Shown here: positions 48,901 through 60,900 of the stretch, piece after piece
Layout of the letters: the number at the start of each line of letters is the position of its first letter
Numbering within the stretch: the stretch's first letter is position 1
NCBI GenBank assembly: GCA_002633005.1
Contig: NMRA01000056.1
Location: forward strand, 629,165-693,164
Length of the DNA stretch: 64,000 nt
Reading direction: 5' to 3'
Source of the DNA: Phoronis australis
Taxonomy: Eukaryota > Phoronida > Phoronidae
Program-made: the position numbers and the translations under genes
The notes under the pieces: model-generated
What the model was told of the DNA's origin: nothing
The model's input: the letters and a program-made list of their open reading frames with translations, nothing else
Database searches by the model: none

Positions 48901-51900
48901 ACACGAAATATTTTTATTTATTAAAAGTATCTTTTCCATATTTAGCTACAATTTGTTGTTAATTTTGGGAAAATCGCATACTAATAAAAAAATCATTGAG
49001 TTTACTTGCAACTACCCAGGGGACACCATCTTGTGAGTACACTAACCCAAGTCCTTCCATAGGTTCGAAAGTCAGTGCTTCAACTTAAATGGTTGACTAT
49101 AGGCATTCACTTAATGGATCAATAATGACTAGCTGACTGTAGCCCAAAATAAAAACATCAGCCCCATTGCTAGCACAGTCATGTCAGCTTAGTGTGGAAC
49201 CTTGAAGAAACCTAGGACCAAAAGCTTGGAAAATATTGCCCAAGCTTGAATAATGTTGCCCAAGGTTGAATAATATGGTCCAAGCTTGAATAATATTGTT
49301 CAAACTTGAGTAGTATTGTCCAAGCTTGAGTAGTAATGTCCAAGCTTGAATAATACTAATCACATTTGTTTTTGGCCAATAACATTGTCCAAGCTTGCGT
49401 AATATTGTTTAAGCTTGAGTAATATTGTCCAAGGTTGAGTAGTGTTGCCCAAGCTTGAATAATATTGTCCAAGGTTGAGTAACATTTTCCAAGCTTGAGT
49501 AATATTGTCCAAGCTCGAGTAATATTGTCCAAGCTTGAGTACTGTTGCTCAAGCTTGAATAATATTGTCCAAGCTTGAGTAATATTTTCCAAGCTTGAGT
49601 AACATTGTCCAAGCTCAGAGTAATATTGTCCAAGCTAGAGTAATACTGTCCAAGCTCCAGCAATATTGTCCAAGCTAGAGTAATATTGTGCAAGCTCCAG
49701 TAATATTGTCCAAGCTAGAGTAATATTGTCCAAGCTTGAATAATATTATCCAAGTTCGAGTAAAGTTGCAAAGGCTTTAGCATGATTAACCTTACCAATA
49801 AGGATTATTCAAACGTGATGAACAGAGTGTGGTAACTTACCCGCCAGTATAGCCGTAGCTCACGACAGTCAGTGCAGGGGATCCAGGAGTAACCACCAGG
49901 CAGCAGCAATGGAGCCGTCTCTGATACTGCAAACAAAAAGTTTGAACAAAATGACAAACGGTCAGACCAGCTTCAACAGATCACCACAGGCATAGGCGAA
50001 ACTAGCGTTTCGGAATTATGAACACAGAATAAGGATACCCTGCAAGAAGTCCACAGTAAGCACTTTCACGCCAAATTTTTCTGCCCCCACTTTATTGTCA
50101 ATGCAGCACGCTTTTGCGTGAACAAAAGCCCATGTGCTTATATTCGAAGCCGGGCCTCAACGCGAAATGAGGCCCAGGCTTGTATATGCGAACCATTTAA
50201 ATAAAACCAAGCTTGAAAGAGATGGTCCACGTATAGATGCACCCAATTTTACAATCATTCTCAGTTATTAATTCTTACATGGAGTGCAGTGAAGAATCTC
50301 GTTAATGATAAAAGTCTGTATAAAACCCCTAGATGTACTACATGAACATGTATCTAGTTTATTTTTCAGATCAAAACTGTTAGCATTTTCGTTGGAACTA
50401 CTGCTGGTTAATAAAATGATTCAAGTCGATCAAACATTTCTTGAAGTCCCATGAAAACATTACACACCATTCAGGTCTGCTTCAATTAAAAAATGTGCAC
50501 ATTATGTTCCAACCTTTGCCTACATGAAAACATTAAAACCAGTTTTGCAACACTTAGACCCTTAACACTTGGACTGTCACCTGTTATTCCTAGTGGTTAA
50601 AAAAATAATTGCAGGCACTCTGATACACGTTGTACCAGACGTGCGCAGGCCGCGCATGTCGGCCCATTACACTGATCACCTGGAACCATTTTTATGTTTT
50701 ATTAATAATTAAAACCAAGATGAGGAGCTAGAAACCTGACTCAAGGGTCTAGCAGTGTGGCCCAGTGGGACTCGAACCGCGACCTCGAGTAAAGAAAGCA
50801 CTGCCAGGCACTCATCACACTAGGCCACCCTGCTTCCTCTCCTAGTAGTTATATAAAACTTCAAAAGTGAATTGAGTCTAACAGAACGTGATCTTATCCG
50901 AGTTACAATCTAGGAAATGCGGCGTTAAACCAAATCGTGTAAAACTGATTTGCGCGTAGTTTTGTTGAGGCAAACGTGTGTGCCTGTATCTGATGCAGGA
51001 TACCTACTTGTGTTAATAATAAGAAACACTAGATTTAACAATTCTATTAGAAAAAAACACTATTTTTGTTACAGGCACTAGGACATAAATACTCGAATGT
51101 ACGGTAATATCGGGCAATCTGCTGACTTCAAACACAGGCTAAACTGAAAACAACGTCAAAGACACTCGTCAACCAATCGAGGTTGCTCTCAGTTCATGAT
51201 GTCAGGTGGCGTGAATTTACTAAAATGTTTAGAACACGATGCTGATGAGTTATCACATTGGTCTACGGAGGTTTATCTATCGTGTACGCGACTTATCAAA
51301 TGATATTTCACAGACGTTTAACCTTGAACCTACTCCTTTAAGGAAGCCCTAATCCAATAAATGGGGTGGGGGTATTAACCTGAACATGGAAATTTAGAAG
51401 TTTAATTTGGAGAATTTTTAGAGGTGTGCATTGAGCCGAGCATGAGTGTTACTTGGACGACTACATAATTACATATGGCCAACAGATTTAACCCTATAGC
51501 CAGCGTTCTCGATTTTGGGCCGAATATCAATTCAATTCCGTCACGAAAAATATCTAAAATTCATGAAAAACTGCCATTACAGGGCCCAAAGGTTCCCCTC
51601 CAATGAATAAAAAATTCCCCTCAAGGTTAGAATCACTTCTGCAAAACATTTCCAGGTAAAGGCACCTTTCCCCTCCTGTGGGTGAAAGCCCTCAAAGTCA
51701 ATCAAGTAATAGGACTAACACCATTACTTTGGAGAGCAGAGACTAACTTAAGAAATGTGTCATCGTGTAACCTCCATACAACTGCATTGTGTGCACGTGG
51801 GTGTCAACAACTAGTCAAAATGAACAGGTAAGTTCTCTTATTTTATGTCTGATCCAACAGCTCACTCACCAGCAGACTCGGTGTTCCCTGTAGTTGTGAA

Positions 51901-54900
51901 CGGCTTACTCCAGTGGGGGTTGGCTTCAATGTTTAGTTTACCACGGACCTTGATTGTGTACTTGGTGTGAGGGACCAGTTTCTCAAGAACACGCGTAACT
52001 GTTTTTGAGCCCTTGGTCACACTTTCAGTGAATTGAATAGTCTACAACATGACAGTTTATAGTCCAAGTCATACTTTTTGACAGGTATGATGGAAACAGT
52101 ACAACTCCAGAAAAACAAAACTGTCCATTTTCATCTTAAAAGTTACAGCAATCTGAATATCAGCGAAAATACAAGAAAGTTCATGATAAAAGTGTAACAG
52201 ATTACTACTGATTCTGTGGCCAAGAACTGAATGTTACTCATCTTAAGAGGGATACTAAACCTCTTCTAGCCTATAAACATGTTTATTAAAAACTGTGACT
52301 TCATAATAATCATCATTTCGCATTCCTGACAGGTTTAAATTTTTTAATTCTAGAAACCAAAAGTGTTATCAAAATGCAAAAAATGACAGTGTAATAGTAA
52401 CATAAAAAAGAGCAACGCGGAGCTTTGAAATGCACCCACGACTGCACCGCAAAAACTGTGCTTTGAAGGATGTTTACTTCTAACATTAAAAATGGCCATT
52501 AGATGGAACAGAATACATTGAACTATCCAAAAATGGGAAGGTAACGCAATCTCTTAAAATTATTTGACAAATTCCATGAAAATCCGTCAAAGAACTTCAA
52601 AGATTCAAAGACAAACGTAAAAAAATAAACTGCCATTAAGAACCACAGTGGTAGACGAATCAGTCCATCTGCTGTCAAGTTAATACGAACACAATTGCAA
52701 AATTTCAATAACATCTTGCAAGGGGTTTAGGAGATACAGTCGTAGATGTGAAAAAATGTCACTAGAGGAGGGCACCACAGTGGTTGGACCCATTTGAAAA
52801 ACCACGTCAGTCATACCCTTGTCAGTGGGAACACATCTGCCAATTTTAAAAATGATCCTCTGCACGGTTTGGCAGATAAAGAAGCAGACCAAAAATAGAC
52901 TAAGAAATAATTAAACCACCAGCAAAATACGCTGAATCCATCACAAAAAAAGAAAAGTGCTGTCGTCTTCAAAATAGAATTTGCTTGTCAAATTCCATGA
53001 AAAAGCATTAGGAACTCTGAAGTCACAGCGGCAAACATAAAAAATAACATTACCACTAGAGGGTGCCAGAGTAGTTGAACAGGTCTGCAAATCAACATCA
53101 GCCTCAGCCTTCTCATCAGGAACACATATCCAAATTTTAATAATGATCCTTAGACCAGTTTGGTGGAAAGAGAGGGTGAAGTTAAAAACATACTCAAACG
53201 CTAAAAAGTGGCACAGAAAATGTCAAATCAGCCCAAAAATGAGAAGGCATTGTCATCTCCTTAATAGAAGCCTATTTGCAAAGTTTCATTATAATAAAAA
53301 ACAGCCGCTAAACGTTGAATCTATCCAAATACGGGAACCTGTCGACTCTTTAATTAGAGCTTATTTATTATATTTCATAAAAATCTGCCAAGGAGTTTCA
53401 AAGATACAGAGGGCAATGAAAAAACCAATTGCCACCAGGGGCATAGCGGTCGTTGGATCTATCCAAGAGTCGTCGTCTGTTGTCAGCTTCATATACAAAC
53501 ACTTGCTAAATTTAAAAAAGATCCTGCAGAGGGTTAAGGAGGTACAGCTATGGGTGCAAAAAAAAGCAAAACTGCCACTAGGATGCGCCACAGTAGTCGA
53601 AGTCGGCAGAAAGTCATCGTCAGCCATCCTCTTCACAGTAGGAACATATATGCCAATTTTCAGTCATACTAAGAGTGGTTTGGTTGACAAAGCAGCGGAC
53701 GTTAAAATCAGACTCGGAAACAGGCAACACAAAATATCTTGAATCCATCCGAAAATGGGAGGGTAGCATTATCTCACTAAAAGACACGTCTTTGCCAAAC
53801 TTTATGAAAATCCGTTGAGGACCTTTGAACATAGAGGTAAACATAAAAACGTAAAAATTACCACTAGGGGGCACACCAGTAGTCGGCTCTGTCCGAAAGA
53901 TCGCTCATGCTATCTCGTCTAATAAAGGAACACATGAGCAAAATTTCATAAACACACATCAAAGGGTTTTGGAGATAGAGCAGCGTATGCCAGATGGACG
54001 ACAGACGGACACCGGACGGACGGGGATGATGGCAGTATGTGGACGCTCACATTACAAATATGTGGGCACATAACAGGAAATGAACCAGAGAGGTTATATA
54101 AATGACTGATTAAATCAGCAGCAGGAAAATAATTTGAATGTTCAAAAGAGTTCTACAGCTCTATCAAGACAATAAGGATCCCTCACAGTAACTGTGAAGA
54201 ATTTAGTCTGGCATTCATCTAAGATTATAGGCCCTACATCTTTATATATTAATTGACCCTTTTGGTGCCGTTTGATACAGTAGTTCGGTAAAAATTAAGG
54301 ATGTAGTGACATTTACAAAAATGTGATTAGATTAATTACTCCAGCTACCAATACTAACTTATGCATAAAAAATGAGCAAACATCTGTTGTGAAGGTTTGA
54401 AATGTACAGTGGATAGATCATAACTCAAGTCGCAGTGTGGAGCTTACCATAGTAGTTTGTAAATAACTTATTTCTTCAGAAAGTAAAACTATCGATCCTG
54501 ATACATGCTGTGTGCAGAGACATTGGAACACATTCTGACTATTCTGTTACTACAGAAAGTGGACTCGGGAAAAATAACAATATTCATGACAAAGAGACAA
54601 AGGAACACATGTTCCACAGACAGATGTCAACATTTGAGAATGAAAAACGCGACAACTGGACTGAAAAGCGGGACCTCCTGATAAAAAGTGGAACATCTGA
54701 GTCTATACCAAAATGCAAGGGTGAAATGTTCGACACAACACACGAAAACGTCCCGACAGCGTTTTTGTCGAACGGGAAATGTTACATCCAAAAGCAGGCG
54801 AATCGACAGCTTAGAGTCTCGTTCGATGAACAAAAATGTGAAATTGATAAATAAAACACTCAATCAAACCTCAGTTGAGCAGACAGCTGGAAATTCACAG

Positions 54901-57900
54901 TGCAATCTCTCGCAGCTAGTCTCGAGGTCGCAAGCTCTAACACAAGAATACATTGGTCACATGCGGGAGATGGCATTCCAGGACTAGAGTTCTATGGTCG
55001 AAGTAACTTTCTTGAAAAAGACCCATGGAGTGCAGTCTGAAGCGCAAGTTCCTTACGAGATCACGCAAGATCAGTCAAAACCGCACAACAAGGCTGGAGA
55101 GGTGAATCGTGGGAATACGCCATCATAAACCACTACATACATTCCATAAGCAAAGATTTCTTGTTGTGTCTCACAAGTGTTTTGTGATACAGAACGTGAT
55201 CCTGAATAATGTTTTTATCTCCCAGGAAACAAACCAATTGTACAATAGCACAAGAAAGAACCAGTATGGTATGAGGTCACTGGAACAGAGATTATCATCC
55301 GGTCCCTCTGCTACTCAAACAGGTCAATTTTTAGAGGTTTCCAATAGTCACAACTGCCCTAACTGTGTAGATCACAGATGGAGAAAAACAAAGAACGGAT
55401 ATTTCACTAAAAAGTCTTCGATGACGACCATTTCAAGTTGCGCCAAAACTTTTGAAAAATGTCAAGACCAAGCCAGGTTGGAATTAGGATCAAAAATCAC
55501 AAGATCTTAGTGACTCTAGGCAATCGCAGACCTGTTTCCGCGGCAGTGTGACAGGGGCTTTGAGTACAATGCAGCCCTGCTCAGCTCAGACGAATTATCA
55601 CCAGCCGCATCCCAAGGTTGAATGCTTCTTACCTCAACATCAGTGTTCCAGTTGCTATGGTAGGAGACCTCAAACACCATTCCTTTGGCTAATCCCAAAG
55701 CTCCGTCCATGCCCTCCGGAGGCCTCCATGTCACAGTCAGTTTTCTGCTTGGCTCATTGTTGGCAGGGCTCGCATGAAGTTCCTCAACTTCGTTGGGTTT
55801 GACTAGAATAAATTGTACAATGACAGATCTTTGCGCAATTTGGTGCATCCTGACAACAAACCTGAAAGTGACAACGACGGCGGAGAGGTGCAGCAAATTT
55901 TGTTTGGGGACAAGGAAAGCTGCCGTTCTTGTGTAAACAGCTATTGAGACGCCACAGAGCAGACGCGAGCTGTTGGGTTGTTGAGCACTTTAACAAAAAC
56001 TTAGTCAAACTCTCTTTCTTAAAACGGACTGCAGACAAATTTAAGTTTTATCATTAACTGACAGAAGTTTAAGATTTGTCGTAGCTAAGTCAGTTTTTTG
56101 TAACGGGTCCATATCAGTCGAGTTCAAACTCAGCTGCCAATGTACCCAATGGCCAAACAGAACAGCTAAATAAAGGAGCTTTAGTAGAAAAAGAAGAAAC
56201 GTATGATTTCAAAGTTTGGCAACACACACAGTGTTTTAAAAACAATATCATTATAAGCCTCTTTCATAAATCCATACATGGTAACAGGGGAGATAAAACC
56301 TAGTGTTACTGGTTACAAAAACTGCTGAGAGCATCAGGACGAGCTTTGTCAACAATTTTGTACACCCAAAAGGTATACGCGTACCGGTACATTTGCACAT
56401 GTCACAATAAAATTGTGCCGCTGTCGCAAAACCGTGTTCAAATTTGAACTCTAAATCTACCCAGAGGCTGAACTAAAAAAGACCCTTACTTATATCCAAG
56501 CCGGCTTTAACTTCGTACAACTTGGGTCCAAGTGAGTTTGGACCCCGTTTGACCTTCACTAAGAAGCAGTAGGTACGGTACTTCAGGAAGTTATTGTTGC
56601 CATACTTGGGGAAGTATATCTTGTAGACTTTGAAGGCTTTATCAGATACCTCTTCCGGTTCGGCTGTCTGGGTACTGTACACAGACCCAGGTGTGTACGG
56701 CAAACACTTGGAACTGCAAGACAAGAATCACTGGGGTGTTAGGGAGCTTCTTCACCGAGTTCAATCCAAAGTTAAGGCCACTGTAAGCAAATATAATTTA
56801 CATAGCTGCACTACCCACTTGGTTTGCAATTTGCAACATCTTATGGTAGGCCATAGTTAGTTTTAAGAATTTAAAAATAACTGCAGACAGAGAAATTCTT
56901 TGTAAAACTTCAATTTCACCAGAGTGTTATCCGAATCAGTGCTCTCAACAGTGTTGAAGATGAAGATGAGGAAAACTTACTTAAAGTTATGAATTTCAAC
57001 ATCAACAGCAACAGTGCTCTTAGTGAAGTTTAACAAATTGTGAATACTAAGGTCACAGTTAGGTATCAACATTCATAAAAAGGGCAACACTAAGTGTTGA
57101 AGTGCACCCACAACTGCACCACTAACGGCATGCTTTAATTATCATAAAAACCGCCACTAGATGGCGCGGAATATGTCAGACCCACCCCTCCCTAATAAAA
57201 AAACTACATGCCAAATTTCATGAAAATCCGTCAAGGAACCCCAAAGATACAGAGGCAAACGTAAAATATCGAACTGCTACAAGGAGGCACTGATACCCCG
57301 TAAAATGTAACATTATCGTAAAATGTAACAACTATTACATTTTACATCATTGTAAAGTTACGTTGCAAAGCCTCTCCTAAAATGTAACAAGTTGTTACAT
57401 TTTACATCCAATGCACATGCGAGAAATGTACCATTATTATATTTTACGAAACCAACGTCATATTACAAAGTAATGACCAAAATCAAGAACAAGTGGTATC
57501 TGACATTGCCGGGGGGGGGGGGGGGACNAATAAAAAAACTACATGCCAAATTTCATGAAAATCCGTTAAGGAACCCCAAAGATATAGAGGCAAACGTAAA
57601 ATATCGAACTGCTACAAGGAGGCACTGATATCCCGTAAAATGTAACATTATTGTAAAATGTAACAACTATTGCATTTTACATCATTGTTAAGTTATGTTA
57701 CAAAGCCTCTCCTAAAATGTAACAAGTTGTTACATTTTACATAGCTGTTACATTTTACATCCAATGCACATGCGAGAAATGTACCATTATTATATTTTAC
57801 GAAACCAACGTCATATTACAAAATAATGACCAAAATCAAGAACAAGAGGTATCTGACATTGCCGGGGGGGACTCGAGACTCAAGTATTTTTGGATGAGGG

Positions 57901-60900
57901 GTGCCGCCCAAAAAAATTTTGTATGCCTAACTGTTTTGAGAGTGAGCTCGGACAAAAAGTGACCCATTTATAGACTAATTTTGTGTAAAAAATTCACATT
58001 TTTGCACTGTTCTGTTCCAGAAATTAAGAAAAGGTGGCCTACTTTATCGAAAATGGCACCATTTTGGAAAGTAATTTTTGCTGTGAAAAAACTAAAAAAC
58101 ACCCTTTTGGGCGGCACTTTTGGTGTACCTCTTATATAGGAATGCCCTCCAATCCGACACAGCATGAATCTGGCTACCCATTATCATTTTATTACTATTA
58201 CATTACTATTACTATCATTACTACTATTGCTGTTATTAATACTATTACTACTTCCATTATTATAACTCGTTATCGGTATCGTTATAATTTTTATTATTAT
58301 CATAAATATTTTTGAATTTATTTAACAAGAACACAGTGCAGTATACATAATAAATGTTTTAGCAAAGTGATAATACATCATGATCCTCAAAGATTTTAAA
58401 ATCATCTCATCTGATACTGGAAACTCCTTTCGTCTGGAGTAGAAACTGTATAGGGTACATTTTTGACTATACCAAAAAACTACTCATGTTTAAAAAGACA
58501 ATGGAAAGACATAGGGATACATCTTTAAATTCGAGCTTGTACATTTGATAGAATTTCATTCAAACAATCCGAGAAAAAAGGCGTTAATTGTGTAAACCAT
58601 TTTCCTCCAAGTAACAAGTACCATGCGAAGTCTTGAAATATGAGGTCGCTTTCGTAAAATGTAACAATGGTACATTTCTTGCATGTGCATTCTACCTAAA
58701 TTGTAACAATTACATAAAATGTAACAACTTGCTACATTTTAGGAGTAATCTAGCAAATATAAGAATGACCTAAAATTGTTACATTTTACAGTTATCAAGC
58801 TGCAAAGCATGTTAGTAGTCAAGCCAATCTGAAAGAAGTTGTCATCTGCTGTGGTGTTAATATAAATACACTTGCCAAGTTTAACAAAAAACCCGCAATT
58901 GTTTCTGAGGGTGGGAGGAGCAACAGTACTTAGACCCAACCAAAAATCAACGTCAGTTGTGTTCTTATCAGTTGGAACACACGTCACTTTTCACAATGAT
59001 ACTCCCGCGTCAGATTTGACGGATACAGAGCCTGGCACCAAAAACAGAATTGGAAATTATAAAAATGATCCTTAGATAGCCCAGAATCAGTTGCATCCAT
59101 GCGAAAATTGAAAGCCACAGTCAATTCAACCCAATGATTCCACTGGTTGAAAAAGAGAAGTTACACTTACCTGATTTCGGTAGTAAAATTGATTTGCACA
59201 TTCAGGCCATGTGTGTAGGGATAGGGGAAAGCCCACTTACACTCCATGTCGTAGTTGTTCTTGGATATGCAGTTCGGCTCACCGGGCAATGCCAGGGGAT
59301 CTAAAGAACATTCCAGACATCTCTGATTAGGCAAGCATTCCAGATCACAACGGTTTTCTGTTTCACAAAAGGTGGATTAAGATGTCCTAATCTGGCTTTC
59401 TTTGGAACTTCTTATTTTAGAAATGGTTGATTGGATTCATATCAAACTTTCAGGTACAATACTTTATGCACTGTTCTTCACGGGGGGGGCTATAAAAATA
59501 GGACTATCATGGTTTTCATGAAAAACTTAAAAGTTGGAAAAAAAAACAAAAATGAGATGATTCATATGACTGTAAAAAATACAGCACTTTGAACATTAAT
59601 ATCAAATGAAATTTGCCATGCTATTGATTCCGTTGAATTGCAACCATTCTTTTTTTACTAAATCTTACTAAAAAAACATGGTCACTTCCCAAATAATGTC
59701 AGATTGGTAAAAAGTAAAAAGTAAAAAATTCTAGACTTCCCACTTTCAGAAAATATACACTTTTTACTGAGTTGCAATCTATAGTTTTGAAGATATTTGG
59801 CTAAACACATAGACATGTTGATTAGGCTCTACATAACATGAATGTGGAGCTTGCACGTTAATTCCTTATCTCAAAACAGTTAGAAGCACCACATGTAGCG
59901 ACGATGTGAATATGGAGCAGGTTGAAAATTACCAGATGTTTTTAAGAACAAGTTTTGTGTCAAAAATGATTACCTGTAAATCACTCAACCTTGTTCAGTA
60001 AGTACGGTGGCGTGGTGTTGGGAAATAACACTGCATGATGCGGGCTACGTGAGCCCACGAGGTACATCATTAGTGCAAAGATCACCTATATGCAAATTTT
60101 TTTTGTTTTCAGATTTACAAGTTGTCAATGAACACAATTGCACTTTGTTTAGTGTAGATGATGTTCGAATAGCATTGTCGTTTAGTTCCTGCTATACGTT
60201 AGCATAGTTAGGAGCGTGCAAGTACATCTTACGACTAGACAGAAATTTGTTCTTATGCCGCGCCTTAGGCTTGAGCTGGTTGTTTGGGAATATTGTCACA
60301 AGACAGAGTGTCTGTTTGCAGAATATATAACACGTCAACTGCTGCGTTGCCTTTGACAAATGTGCTTTTCGTGTGGAAACAACAATTTTTTAACATAAAA
60401 CTACATTTCTTTATGCTTAAAATCAAAACTTGGCCATTTAGCGCTATGAAATCATTCTCGAAATTTTCCTTACTAACATCGGACCTAAGAACTGCTGCCA
60501 TAAAGAACATTCAGAGCATTGACACCAGTCAAAAATGATTCAGAATATCATGCCGTTTGTCAAAGATCGACAGCATCAATTCAAGAGAAGATAATCTCTC
60601 ATTTCCAGCCGGATATTGAAACACATGCTGTCATGGCAAACGGATATTCAGTCAAGGTTGATTGGTTAAGTACATTGCTCCTTCAACCAAAGAAACTAGC
60701 TTTTGATTAAAACCGATTTCAGATGAGTAATGATTTCTGAGCTAGGCAAGAACCAACAATTCGGTCGTGCTCAAGACCACAGGTCTGTTTCAAGAAAAGT
60801 GACTTAAGACAGAAAACTGGCCTCACAATCACACTTCACAATTGGTGAATAACGGTTTAACCAAGTAATTATGAGAAAATTAGTTTAGAAATAATTTCTA

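Noticed and set aside
49356-49693. Minus-strand frames with repeated AWTILLKLGQYYSS
   Set aside because: Product of reading the 20-bp minisatellite; no start context or splice sites.
50745-50840. A functional tRNA gene
   Set aside because: The B box is perfect but the acceptor and anticodon stems pair poorly, and it sits in an intron with SINE-like flanks.
53143-53742. 199-codon plus-strand frame
   Set aside because: It lies inside the degenerate phrase-repeat array, and the peptide shows the repeat period rather than a domain.
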